NCBI GenBank assembly: GCA_030323885.1
Contig: CM059186.1
Location: 169,183,230 to 169,247,229, forward strand
Direction: 5' to 3'
Origin: Branchipolynoe longqiensis
Lineage: Eukaryota; Annelida; Polychaeta; Phyllodocida; Polynoidae
Length of the DNA: 64,000 nt
This document shows, in pieces, positions 54,101-63,477 of this stretch. The notes under the pieces were generated by a model. It searched no databases. It was not told the origin of the DNA and saw only the letters and a program-made list of their open reading frames with translations. The translations under genes were made by a program, and so were the position numbers. The stretch's first letter is position 1, and the number at the start of each line of letters is the position of its first letter.

Positions 54101-54875
54101 GGTGTGTGCTCCAGAGCGTTACACTGGAAACGGTTGGGTGCAACCACCCACACTCCTGACGGCACCAGTCGCTGCCGCCCGGGATATGGTGGATAATGCT
54201 AAGTGGCTGGATGATGGCATTATCGACCATGTCCAGGGGTTGTTGCGGTTGCAGTTCCCATGTATATCGGGGCTGTATGCGACAGCCAGCATGGCACAGC
54301 TAGGCTGTCCGAACAACAACAACAATGAAGCCATGGTACAGATTCTGCATCATGGTGGCAATCATTGGCTCACCATCACCAATATCGGGTGCGACAAGGC
54401 TACCATGAAGATTTATGATTCTCTGTCCTCAGTAACCACCCTACTGTCTTTCCAGGTGGCCTCATTCTTAATGTCGAAGGCATCGGAAATAAAGATTGAG
54501 TGGCCAGCTGTGCAGAGACAGTCGGGTGTTTCTGATTGTGGTTTGTTTGCAATTGCAAATGCTGTGGCTCTGTGCCAGGGACATGATCCCACACAAATTA
54601 AATTAGACCAGGACAAAATGCGTGAGCATTTGGTTACATGTTTTGTAAATGGCTCCATGTCGTCGTTTCCAGGTGGAAGTAAACGGTCACCTAAGATATC
54701 AGTTAGATGTGACCTAGTCGCAATCTACTGTTATTGTAGACGCCCCTACAATTGCCGGACCCAAGAAATGGTGCAATGCAAGAAGTGCAAAGAATGGTTC
54801 CACGAGAAGTGTGCCAGTGTCTGTGTTGAAAGTTTTAGTGGTAAAGATAGTGTGTTCGTATGTAAACCCTGTTAA
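48116..54875 (+). CDS. Ginger1 transposase gene, nine exons, 813 codons, one TAG
   Basis: Exons are 48116-48278, 49919-50224, 50709-50847, 51002-51056, 51969-52175, 52356-52681, 52767-53041, 53480-53626 and 54052-54875. All introns are GT...AG and all eight junctions keep phase, giving one chain from ATG 48116 to TAA 54873-54875. The enzyme is a cut-and-paste integrase-type transposase. In order it has an N-terminal helical part, an HHCC zinc finger, a DDE core, a GPY/F module, a repeat linker encoded by duplicated exons, a Ulp1-like cysteine protease and a PHD finger. The start is the ATG giving MTLQLTPQMIRLQ; an upstream in-frame ATG exists at 48071 but lies in direct repeats. TAG at 51033-51035 (exon 4) interrupts the chain inside the motif SD[stop]GREF, where Gln is usual. 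Confidence 0.9.
48590..49420. repeat. 242-bp tandem repeat in Ginger1 intron 1
   Basis: Three nearly identical units begin at actctgtctcacacaaactg (48593, 48835, 49078), and a fourth, partial unit lies at about 49323-49410. The last part of exon 1 with its donor is also echoed at 49467-49500 (gggatgcagaaagtaagtgc), so the duplication history reaches across the splice site. A related block with an inverted pair (gggccctttgttctatagta / actatagaacaaagggc) lies at 49619-49810. Confidence 0.92.
49919..52681 (+). CDS. Ginger1 integrase domains (exons 2-6)
   Basis: Exon 2 encodes the zinc-binding H...H...C-x2-C unit (ALYHSSALGGHSGVNTTLAK, then SCNRCQQHE) and the first catalytic Asp in VGMDLIG. Exon 3 starts PLPTTEDGHKYVLTFTDYYT, the strand with TDYYTKF. 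Exon 4 encodes WGAPKRLLSD-stop-GREFVAE, the second catalytic Asp. Exon 5 has SAYHPQTNGLDERTNQTLK, with the catalytic Glu. Exon 6 has KFTPFFLMFGRHPRPLLEM, then FSPGDLVMRRN and KWTGPYR, the GPY/F hallmark. This is the full Gypsy-type integrase set. In a host-gene reading it would resemble GIN1, but the TIRs and CCGG duplication make it a transposon. Apart from the TAG, no catalytic residue is missing. Confidence 0.92.
51284..51862. repeat. Tandem repeat of about 145 bp in Ginger1 intron 4
   Basis: Four units of cattatcattaagctgtttg, ttttatgtcctagcaacatc, ccttgccctattctaataat and ttgtttgaataatagatgta. The phrase gtcctagcaacatccttgccc echoes SINE-A words in inverse order, so the array may have started from a SINE-A piece. 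Confidence 0.85.
52767..53626 (+). CDS. Ginger1 linker exons 7 and 8, tandemly duplicated
   Basis: Exon 7 ends and exon 8 consists of nearly the same coding block (VEVAGSISDFAATDT, then VRNVLGDVCFAT and DVDVAEEIISESMS). The following intron sequences are also near-identical: 53041-53400 versus 53627-53990. A segment of about 585 bp containing an exon and an intron was duplicated in place. Because the block is flanked by phase-1 introns, the reading frame is kept and the linker gains 49 residues. The extension is acidic and low in complexity, with no known domain. Exon 9 starts with the same THVE words, so the duplication unit probably began as exon 9 material. Confidence 0.85.
54052..54875 (+). 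CDS. Ginger1 exon 9: Ulp1-like protease and PHD finger
   Basis: After an acidic linker comes KWLDDGIIDHVQGLLRLQFP, the start of a Ulp1/SENP-type C48 fold. The catalytic set is visible: His in GGNHWLTITN, Asp in KIYDSLSS, Gln in VQRQSGVSDC and Cys in SDCGLFAIAN. Then, at residues about 240-275 of the exon, IYCYCRRPYNCRTQEMVQC-KKCKEWFHEKC...FVCKPC gives the Cys4-His-Cys3 pattern of a PHD finger. Ulp1 or OTU proteases at this position are described for Ginger1. Their role in transposition is unknown, and the PHD may target chromatin (inference). The stop codon TAA is intact. Confidence 0.92.
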
Positions 54876-56157
54876 CATGCACTGACACCATGTCTTTATG
54901 ACTGAAACTTTAAGCATAGACACCTTGCACTGAGTCATTTGGGGGCTCTGGTGATTGTAGGGCTGACGCTTAGGACTCTTTGGTGAACATTTGCTTCCAC
55001 TTGCGTATAGTTTTAATATGTCTATGTTTTTAAATGATTTTATCGAAAAAAGCTTCAAATTGATAGGTGTTTTGAACCTGGCATTTTTGTCTTTGTCACT
55101 GTGAAATTAAAAGTTTTTTTGTGTCTTTTTGGCATATTTGTTTACAATTTATATATATATGTAAGTATCACCTCTGTATTATTCATTGCAGCTATATATA
55201 CACAGCATTTGCTACAATCCACAATCAGAGGAGGCAGGGATTGAGGTACCATGGCTTTATTCGGGTGTTGCGGTTTAATTTCTCGGCAGGTTTAAATCCT
55301 ACTCTTTCACCAGATTCAGTAAACATGAGTATGGTGAAATCTTAGGATTTAAACGTGCAGAGAATTAAAACCGCCGTGACTGTCCGAGGGATTTATCAGT
55401 CTTATTAAAAAATATGAAATATGAATTCTGCTGTATCATGTTTGTGTGAGTGTGGTGAATTTTGTTCCCGAGATAGTCAAAATATAATAAAAGAAGGCCC
55501 CCCCCAATAATTAAATAATCCTCCCCCCCCCAGCCAGCCAAGAAAAGATAAATGTACCCCTGAGATATTTGAATTAATAATTAAAATGTAAAAACACCCC
55601 CCCCCCTCCCAAGAAACCGATTTGTTCAGTCTTATTAAAAAATATGAAATATGAATTCTGCTGTGTCATGTTTGTGTGAGTGTGGTGAATTTTGTTCCCG
55701 AGATAGTCAAAATATAATAAAAGAAGCCCCCCCCCAATAATTAAATAATCCTCCCCCCCCCCCAGCCAGCCAAGAAAAGATAAATGTATCCCTGAGATAT
55801 TTGAATTAATAATTAAAATGTAAAAACACCCCCCCCCTCCCAAGAAACCAAGCCAACCAAAGTACCCCCCCCCCCTCCCAATAATTAAATAATCCTTCAG
55901 TAGGAAATAGCACAAATATAAAAAGACTGATTAAAACAACTACAAATACACAAAGACTAATTAAAACAACCCCTCCCCCAGCCAGCCAAGAAAAGATAAA
56001 CATACCCCGAGATATTTGAATTAATAATTAAAATAATGTAAAAACACCCCCCCCCCTCCCAAGAAACCAAGCCAACCAAAGTAATCTCCCTGACTGATTA
56101 ATGGGGTGCGATCTCGCAGGGGTTTTATACCACGACATGCTGCAGTTTGCAGGCCCT
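54876..56157 (+). repeat. Ginger1 3' region with C-rich tandem units
   Basis: After the stop comes an AT-rich 3' UTR. From about 55395 to 56085, two and a half units of about 225 bp each contain cccccccaataattaaataa, cccagccagccaagaaaagataa and taaaaacacccccccccctc. A small inner duplicate of the transposon terminus lies at 56101-56136. Confidence 0.8.
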
Positions 56158-56227
56158 CCGAAAATCCGCGCATGCGCAGAAGCACACAGCAGGGTGCTCG
56201 ATCTCGCCGGGGTTTTATACCATGACA
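56158..56227 (-). repeat. Ginger1 right TIR
   Basis: Inverse of 47867-47936. The terminus ...GTTTTATACCATGACA is followed by the CCGG duplication. Confidence 0.95.
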
Positions 56228-56456
56228 CCGGTACGCTACTATCATTACGGTAGAGTTGACATCGCCGTGTTGTTTACTGCTGGTCGGTGGCTCGACCTGA
56301 TTATCGCTATTTGTTTTTTAGCGGTTATTCTTTTGAGTTTAAACCCAAGAATACAGGAGAATACGTATTGCTTGTGGAGAACAATATTCTATGAATTTTA
56401 GAATATTGACGCATATATTAAAGAATTTATTGGCGAAAAACCGACTCGGATGCCGG

Positions 56457-56959
56457 TGTCATGGTATACAACCCCTGCCTGATCGCAGCCCCTGTCGTGG
56501 CTTCTGCGCATGCGCAGAGGTTGTAAACAAGCTCAGCTCGGCTGCAGAACGACTACACACTGCCAGTGTCTATTAAAGATTAATATAAATGCACAACCCT
56601 AACCATATAAATTTAATATAATCTGTTCGTTGGATATGTTTTCTATATATGTTCCAGGGGGTTTGTTTCTAGGTGGTGTAAGTTTCATAGATATTTCACT
56701 TTTTCTGTATGAAGATTGCACTGACACTCAGAATATCCCAACTTTCACTATTTAGTCTATTATCTCTGTTTTTAATACTTTCAGCATAAATTGCTCTTAG
56801 GTTACATTAAATACTTCAGATCTTCCTCTTCAATCGCGCATTAAGATATTTTTAATCGATCCACTGAAAGTTTTTAAATTTATTTTACAAAAATAAATGC
56901 TTAGTCAACTGTCTTCACGACAGGGGCTGCGATCAGGCAGGGGTTGTATACCATGACAC
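56457..56959. mobile_element. Ginger1-derived MITE (503 bp)
   Basis: Starts TGTCATGGTATACAACCCCT and ends in the inverse (ggggttgtataccatgaca), with CCGG at 56453-56456 and 56960-56963. The right subterminal tagtcaactgtcttca equals, inversely, the Ginger1 5' sequence gaagacagttgacta (48001-48035). The interior holds the aaccctaaccatataaattt module also found in two foldback elements. No coding capacity; presumably moved by Ginger1 transposase. Confidence 0.92.
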
Positions 56960-57350
56960 CGGTACGGTCCCAGACAGCACACAGTCGTCGGCCCGACGGC
57001 GGCCCGACGCCGGCGCCGGTGGAAAACGCCGTCGGGCCGACGTTGTTTTGTCCAACCTCCCGCCGCCGCGGGCGACGGCGGCTGTCGCCGTTGGGCCGAC
57101 GGCAGCATCGCCGTCGCCCCGACGCCGTCGGGGCGATGGCGGCTGCTGCCGTCGGCCCAACGGCGACAAAAGCCGTCGGGCCGACGTTGTTTTGTCCAAC
57201 CATTCACCGTCGACTCGACGGCGGCTGCCGCCGTCGGGGCGACGGCGACAAACGCCGTCGGGCCGACGTTATTTTGTCCAACCATCCACCGTCGACTCGA
57301 CGGCGGCTGCCGCCGTCGAGTCGACGGCGACAAACGCCGTCGGGCCTACA

Positions 57351-57479
57351 AGCCGAGAAGACACTGTCACTGTAAAAATATTAGTTTTATTCAAAATTAA
57401 TAGAAATCGAGATCCCATACCATATAAATTTAATATAGTCTGTACGTATTGACACTATAGTGACAGTGTCTTCTCGGAA
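57351..57479. mobile_element. Small foldback inside element F
   Basis: The arms ccgagaagacactgtcact and agtgacagtgtcttctcgg are perfect inverse repeats. The 85-bp centre contains ttattcaaaattaatagaaa and ccatataaatttaatatagt, the module shared with 45025-45655 and 56457-56959. Confidence 0.85.
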
Positions 57480-57519
57480 AAAAACAAGATGGCGGTCCTT
57501 CGTCAAAATTCCGTTCAGG

Positions 57520-57940
57520 GTAATTCAAATCGTATTAACACGAATAATTCCATTAATACTTCGTAATAAATTACAAAACTTTTACAAAATAATCTAAACA
57601 TATTAATAAACAAACCTGGTAAATGATTCCTTAAAATTCCTGGGATTTCTGGAGTTACTGGTAGAAAAAGAACACTGATCAACAATCGCACGTGTTCCGG
57701 TGGCGATTCGAAGTAAACAAACCGTATCGGATAATTCAAATCGAATTAACACGAATAATTCCATTAATAATTCGTAATAAATTACAAAACTTTTACAAAA
57801 TAATCTAAGCATATTAATAAACAAACCTGGTAAATGATTCCTTAAAATTCCTGGTATTTTTGGAGTTATTGGTAGAAAAAGAACACTGATCAGCAATCGC
57901 ACGTGGTCCGCGGGCGACTCGAGCCGGAAAGCAAATCTAA
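57520..57940. repeat. 216-bp tandem duplication inside element F
   Basis: aattcaaatcgtattaacac...agcaatcgcacgtg(t/g)tccg occurs twice in a row (57523 and 57737) with few differences, ending near 57725 and 57925. AT-rich, in sharp contrast to the GC-rich words around it. Confidence 0.88.
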
Positions 57941-58595
57941 AGAACTGCGCATGCGCGGCCCACCACCGTCGGCTCGACGGTGGCTCGACGGTGGACCAGA
58001 CGTGGAAAATGAATGCAAACCTGCGGCGGCCCACCACCGTCGAGCCGACGATGGCCCGACGGTGAATCAAAAGTGGAAAGGGATTGAACCCTAACGTCGG
58101 AACACCACCGTCGGGCCGACGGTGGCCCGACGGTGGCTCACAAGTGGAAAAGGATTGAAACCTAAGGTCGGGACACCACCGTCGGGCCGACGATGGCCCG
58201 ACGGTATACCAAGTGTGGAAAATGAATGCAAACTTGCGGCGGCCCACCACCGTCGGGCCGACGGAGGCCCGACGGAGGCCCGACGGCTCAAAAGTTTAAC
58301 CCTAACGTCGGAACACCGCCGTCGGGCCGACGATGGCCCGACGGTGAATCAAAAGTGGAAAGGGATTGATTCCCAACGTCGGAACACCGCCGGCGGCCCG
58401 ACGGTGGCCCGACGGTGGCTCAGAAGTGGAAATGGATTGATTCCCAACGTCGGAACACCACCGTCGGGCCGACGGTGGCCCGACGGTGGAAAGTCGGTGC
58501 CGACGGACCGACCAATAGCCGACGTCGGGCCGACGGCTGTGTGCTGTCTGGGGTAGAGTTGACATCGCCGTGTTGTTTACTGTTGGTCGGATGCT

Positions 58596-58922
58596 CGCCT
58601 TTTTTTTGTTTTTTTTTGTTGGTCCATTAGTTGTTTAAGCAGGGGAAATTTCAGTCATAGACGACTGGTCTCCCTCATTCCACTGCTGGTCGATAGAAAG
58701 CCTGAGCCTACACTTTTACCGATGCAAGGGATTTTTAACCTCCCACACCACATAGACATGGTATGAGAGCAACCGGCCTTTGATGATGCTGTAAGTTATA
58801 CACAGCGGTGGAAATCCAAATTGGCAGAGCTGGGGGCACGGGGAATCGAACCGCCGACCCTCAGATTAGGAGTCTGACCTAGAAAAAAGTCAGACACTCT
58901 AACCACTCCACCACAGAGAACG
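58596..58922 (-). mobile_element. SINE-C, minus strand
   Basis: Inverted tRNA-like head (gggaatcgaaccgccgaccc, ctctaaccactccaccacag), the body cagcggtggaaatccaaatt and gcctgagcctacacttttac, and a poly-T at its 3'-like edge. Matches the split copy at 25690-26325. Confidence 0.82.
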
Positions 58923-59685
58923 CCTGATTATCGCTTTTGTGTTAGTTGGTATTCTGATGAGTTTAAACCCAAGAATACAGGAGGATACATATTTCTTGTG
59001 GAGAACAATATTCTCTATGAATATTAGAATATTGGCGAGAATATTAAGCAATTTGTTGGCTTTAAACCGATTCGGGAGTCGGTACGGTAGATTGACATCG
59101 CCGTGTTTGTTTACTTCCGGTCGGAGGCTTGACTCGATTATTGCTATTTGTTTTTAGCGGTTTTTCTTAGGACCCAAAAATACAGAGGAGATATGTTTAT
59201 TACATGAATATTAATTGAATTAATGGTGCATTTAGTGGCGTTTTTCGATTTTTATGGAATTAATTTATAATTAAAATTATGTATGTAGATGTTGGTGGTT
59301 GCCACATCACAGGTAAAGTTTTTGGTTCAACAAGCCGCCCGTTGCCGAACGGAGAGCGATGTTGGCTGGAGCCTCATCTCGTTTGGATTTTTCCTCGGTT
59401 TCTTTTATGGATTCACATTGGAAATTAATCCTGGGTTTCTTTTATGGATTCCCCACTTTTTTAAGGCGTACCTCCGAGTTTTGTAGCATTTTCTCCAACT
59501 TGCTGGCGCAGTAGCCGCAGGAGGGAGAAGTGTACGGAACAGAGAGTGTGGGAGGGTACCGATATACTGGTCCCTACCCCTCGTTTGGTTTCGGCTTCCA
59601 TACCGTTACCCTACGACATTACACATTAGCTTACACGCCTGTGTTGGAACGGTGTGAATACGTTCTCCAACACCAGTAATTGCCG

Positions 59686-60560
59686 CCCGTGACCGAACGG
59701 AGAGCGATGTTGGCGAAAGCCACATCACGTTAAGCCGCCCGTTGCCCAACAGTGAGCGGTGATGGCTGGAGCAGTATTACGGTTATGCCGTCCATTGCGA
59801 AATGAAGTGCGATGTTGGCTGAAGCCTCATCACGGAAACCTGCCCATGACCGAGCGGGAAGCGATGATGGTTGCGACCACATTAGGTTATGTAGCCCGTT
59901 AAAAACGGGGAGCGATGTTGGCTGAAGCCACATCCCATTTTGGCGCCTACTACCAAACGGAGAGCGATGTTGGCTGAATCCACATCCCGTTTAGGTCGTC
60001 CGTTACTAAATAGAGGGCGATGTTGGCTGAAGCCACATCCCATTTTGGCACCTGCTACCAAACGGAGAGCGATGTTGGCTGAATCCAGATCGCATTTAGG
60101 CCGTCCGTTACTAAATGGAGGGCGATGTTGGCTGAAGCCTCATCATGGTAGCCCGCCCGTGACCGAGCGGAGAGCGATGATGGTTGCGACTACATCAGTT
60201 TATATAGCCCATTAAGAACGGGGAGTGATCTGGGTTGGAGTTACATCCGATTAGGCCGCCCGTTACCAAACGGAGGGCGATGTTGGCTGATGCCACATAC
60301 CGGTTAGGCCGCCTGTTACCAAACAGAGAGCGATGTTGGCTGAAGCCACATCCCGTTTAGGCTGTCCGTTACCAAACGGAGGGTGATGTTGGCTGTAGCC
60401 ACATCACGTTTAAGCCGAGCGGAGAGTGATGTTGGCTGAATCCACATCACGTTATGCCGCTCGTTGAAATACGAAGAGCATTGTTGGCTGAAGCCACTTT
60501 AAGTTTAACCCGCCTGTGGCCGAGCGGAGACAGATGTTGGCTGAAGCCACATCATGTCCA
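59686..60560 (+). repeat. 53-bp minisatellite in the DIRS-2 leader, about 16 units
   Basis: Unit: gccgcccgttaccaaacgga, gagcgatgttggctgaagcc, acatcccgtttag. It corresponds to the two-unit block in the first DIRS (10641-10745) and to a single unit at 59333-59390, hence a local expansion of a leader motif. Confidence 0.9.
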
Positions 60561-61070
60561 TCCTGATATGAGCTTAGATGTTCTAGGATGTAAATAAAAA
60601 CAATTAGTTGGTTGGCCACACTCAAACTTTCAGTTGATGGTTATAGGGTGTCTGGACTGAGAGGTACTTTGGCCATTATTAGCTATGGGTAGGTACTGGT
60701 ACAAACGGTACCTGTGTGGATATGATTATAGATTTTCTAGGGTGAAAAACAACAAACAAATAGTTGGTTGAGCACTCTAATTTTCATTGATCGTTACAGA
60801 GCTTGGATTTAAGGGTTAGTTGCCTATGAAGTGCAGTAAGACCGAGGCTCCCATTTCTGATGATAATTACTCGTCACCGGGGGTGAGGGTTTAAGCCTCC
60901 CTGGTACACACAGTGTTAAGGGAGGAAAGCATTCCGGATTCCGGCTCTGCTGGGCTAGAAAAGTGGCTCATGAAGCTGGAGCAAATGCCCTCAGCTAAAT
61001 CTCAGAAGAGAACAAGTAGAGGTTGCAATGCAAACTCAGATGGCCACGGAAACAGTTTTTCCAGGAGGAA
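60561..61070 (+). repeat. DIRS-2 leader end with SINE relics, gag absent
   Basis: SINE-A tail relics (catcctgatatgagcttaga to gtaaataaaaacaattagtt; gtgtggatatgattatagat to gaaaaacaacaaacaaatag) sit in the same context as at 7130-7415. 60826-61070 aligns with 7480-7720 (gtgcagtaag, gggtttaagcctccctggta, agaacaagtagaggttgcaa). Gag is missing, as in that copy. A poly-T/AAAT stretch follows at 61073-61125. Confidence 0.7.
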
Positions 61071-61126
61071 CATTTTTTTTTTTTTTTAAATAAAATAAAA
61101 ATAATTAAATAAATAAATAACTGTAT

Positions 61127-61970
61127 TGTTTCCATACATTGATGATTCATTCATTATGGCCCAGTCACAGTCGAGCTGCTCACAGGCAGTTACCGATCAA
61201 TTTATGAAGCAGACCAAACTTTTGTAAGGTTTATTTCGAATGAACAACTATATGAATTTACTTGTTTACCAAGTGGTTTAGCTTGTGCTTCTCCCTTCTT
61301 TACAAACTGTTATTTTTCGCTCATGAAGAGTGAGGGACAGGTATGTTCCCGGACAGTGATGATTCATGTTTTGGTGGGCAGACAAAAGTAGCTAGTCAAA
61401 ATGTAGTAAATGGTTTAGGTACCACATTTACGAAGTTAGGAGTTGCTGGAAATGGATAAGAAGTTAGCATACAACAGAACTAAAATGGATTTTGGAAGGC
61501 CGTTGGCTTGATGAAGAACTTAGATCATATTACGGTTCTAGAGTTGAGAAGCAGTGTATTTAGGGTTAGGTGTTTAGCCGGCTTGCCCTAATGCTATGTC
61601 AGGATGTTGACAGATAGTACTACAGTAATGGCTTTCATTCGCAACATGGGAGGGACATTGTCCAACTCATATAATAAGAGAGCCAAATTAAATTGGAATT
61701 GGTGAAGCCACATAATTTGTTGGCATCATGAAATAATAACATTTTATGAAGTTGTTCATGGCATCCAGAGCACAAATTTTGGCAAGTGGATGTTGTCTCT
61801 TTGATTTGGGGGGAAAATAAATTTTATTACAACATTCAGCCTAATCGGCAGAGTAGCAAGGAGGGGATAGTCCCTGATTGGGACATGCAGCCATGGTTGG
61901 AAGTATTAGCCCTAGCAGCTAAGGACTTTATATTTTTTCCTACACGTAAAGGAAAGATTTTTAAGCATTA
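61127..61970 (+). pseudogene. DIRS-2 RT-RNase H-MT relic, rearranged
   Basis: Fragments of the protein at 12662-14518 appear: FPYIDDSF near 61135, then EFTCLPSGLACASPFFT near 61252, a degraded FPDSDDS copy of the catalytic box near 61350, the RNase H LTDSTTVMAFIRNMGG near 61605, and the MT-like VVSLIWGENKFYYNIQPN and VPDWDMQPW near 61790-61900. The catalytic box precedes the TCLP motif, the reverse of normal order, so the relic is duplicated or mosaic. Many stops and indels. Confidence 0.75.
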
Positions 61971-62199
61971 ATGATGCGTGGGGATGTGTTACAACACCTC
62001 TTCTGGCATTCCTTTTGGAACACATATTTACGACACTTTGGTTTAGAGAAAGTTACTCAGCATGATTATTTGGACTGGTCATTAAATGATGATATGGGTT
62101 CAATAAATTGATTTGTTGAAATCAAGAAAGAATAACAAGTTACATAAATAAGTTTTATGCCATCCACAAAATAAGGCATTTTTTGTTTAAATACATAAA

Positions 62200-63026
62200 G
62201 TTAAGCCAGTGGAACCATCCCATGACCAGGTAGTCCGCCTCTTACGAATGATGCAGGATGATGGATTAGGTTATAGAGCCATTAATGCAGCTCGATGAGC
62301 TCTTTCGGTCATCTTACCAAGGATTGACTGAGAATTAATTGGGAAACACAAAGTTCTTCAGTGTTTCAGGAGGTCATTATATGAAAGAAACCCTCCTAAG
62401 CCATAGTATAATAGGTTTTGGGATCTCTCAGGGGTATTTCAGTTTTCTTGAAAATGCTCTAGTTATGGACATCTATCGATTAAACAGCTAGGCTAAAAAT
62501 TAGCTGTATTGTTATTTTGGATAACCGGTCATAGGGCCCAAGTAATTGTTGACCTTATTACTTACTGGCCTAGACATTGATGACAAGGAGGCCACGTTTG
62601 ATTTGGAAATGCTTAAAATCAAACAGTACAGGAGATCCCCCCTCTCCTTGATTCATGTTTAATGGGTTCCCACAACAGAGGAAACTGTGTGTAGTGTCAG
62701 CCATTCGGGCTTATATATCCAAGATAAAAGGAATACATAATTCCAGACAGCTTTTGGTAAGCTTCATAAAGCCACATAAGGCTTTATCCAGAGACACGAT
62801 CGCCAGTTGGGTGATTCACGTGCTCAAGTCAGCAGGCTTTGACATAGGACGCTACGCTTTTCACTTTACAAGAGGTGCTATGGTCTCGAAGACGAGACAA
62901 TTGGGAATCTCAGTGAAGAGAATCCTAGCATATGCCGGCTGCAAGACGGCAAGGTCGTTGGCTAAATATGGCAACAAACGACTAGAAAAGACGGGCGGGG
63001 TTGTAACCCACCTACTCACCAACTAA
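62200..63026 (+). pseudogene. DIRS-2 tyrosine recombinase relic
   Basis: Homologous to 14383-15477. The N-terminal half is broken (MMQDDGLGYRAINAAR then TGA at about 62297). The C-terminal 120 codons are open (62655-63026): KLCVVSAIRAYISKIKGIHN, then FHFTRGAMVSKTR with His and Arg kept, then LAYAGCKTARSLAKYGNKRL, where the intact copy has LAHAGWKTAKSFAKHYNKRL. The catalytic Tyr position is Gly here, with a Tyr one residue earlier, and the Arg of GHRGQ appears as GHRAQ in a shifted frame (about 62528). Non-functional. Confidence 0.85.
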
Positions 63027-63111
63027 GAAGATGTGTGAGAATTTAGAAAATTGGAATTTACAACTGAAAAATTACTATGTTTATCAGATAATAGAGGATA
63101 AAAATGAGGCT

Positions 63112-63477
63112 ACGTATAGTCTCCCTCGGCCTCGAGTAGCCGAGGCGTTGTACCGAGGTAAAATAGTATAGTTAGACGAATCTTACCTTGGTACAGATGA
63201 TGGATAACTCTTGTTTTCCCGAGGTAAAAGCCTCGGATAGTCGTGGACTAGGGCCCGCCCACCACACCCTGCCACGACTATTATGTTTGCTTGTGCCAAA
63301 AAGAAAACATGAGGAATTCCAATCATTAAGCTCATTTTTATCCTGAATAATTAGGTGAAGATTGCTGTACCGGATGTTGCTTCCTTCTCCCTAGTCCACG
63401 ACTATCCAAGGCTTGTACCTCGGGAAAACAAGAGTTATCCATCATCTGTACCAAGGTAAGATTTGTCTAACTATACT
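63112..63477. promoter_or_regulatory. DIRS-2 internal complementary region and right ITR
   Basis: tccctcggcctcgagtagcc...gtaccgaggtaaaat (63120-63168) is the inverse of the left tip 47596-47643. agtatagttagacgaatctt onward is the inverse of the right tip ending at 63477. Layout identical to 15573-15925. Confidence 0.9.

Larger units (their letters stand above)
47867..56227 (+). mobile_element. Ginger1 DNA transposon (8,361 bp)
   Basis: It starts TGTCATGGTATAAAACCCCG and ends in the exact inverse. The TIRs are 70 bp with one mismatch. CCGG flanks both sides (47863-47866, 56228-56231), matching the CCGG/CCGT specificity described for Ginger1. It carries one spliced gene for integrase + Ulp1 protease + PHD finger, the architecture of Ginger1. 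Introns are swollen by tandem repeats (48590-49420, 51284-51862). A second, inner copy of the TIR start is at 56101-56136. Only one nonsense codon is evident, so the copy looks recent. Confidence 0.95.
56970..58552. mobile_element. Word-filled foldback element F (word CCGTCGGGCCGACGG)
   Basis: The ends CCCAGACAGCACACAG and CTGTGTGCTGTCTGGG are perfect 16-bp inverse repeats, with GT at both borders (56968-56969, 58553-58554). Both outer thirds consist of the palindromic word cgtcgggccgacgg and cggctgccgccgtcg variants. The middle (57340-57940) holds a small foldback and a 216-bp tandem duplication. The uninterrupted site is seen at 59079-59092. Confidence 0.88.
56228..59260 (+). repeat. DIRS-2 leader: tandem units of about 225 bp
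   Basis: After inserts are ignored, the leader is a tandem array with units starting tacggtagagttgacatcgccgtg (56243; 58553 after element F; 59083 as tacggtagattgacatcgcc). Each runs through a gattatcgctatttg part and gtttaaacccaagaatacag, and ends aaccga(c/t)tcggatgccgg. Two units carry independent Ginger1-type insertions at the same CCGG. Confidence 0.8.
47596..63477 (+). mobile_element. Second DIRS element, 15.9 kb because of nested insertions
   Basis: The left tip ATTTTACCTCGGTAC and right tip ...CTAACTATACT match those of the 10,346-15,925 element. Removal restores the interrupted LINE frame without a gap or duplication, so both borders are exact. Its own content is left ITR, an elongated repetitive leader, no gag, RT/RH/MT relics (61131-61970), a recombinase relic (62200-63026), and an ICR plus right ITR (63112-63477). 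Ginger1, a Ginger1 MITE, foldback element F and SINE-C are inserted in the leader. Confidence 0.92.

Noticed and set aside
54052..54875. Host SENP/Ulp1 gene or PHD-domain host gene
   Set aside because: It is the last exon of a gene enclosed by Ginger1 TIRs and in phase with integrase exons.
56905..58565. Arg/Pro/Ser-rich frames up to 215 codons on both strands
   Set aside because: They are generated by the CCGTCGGGCCGACGG palindromic word and the internal tandem duplication of element F.
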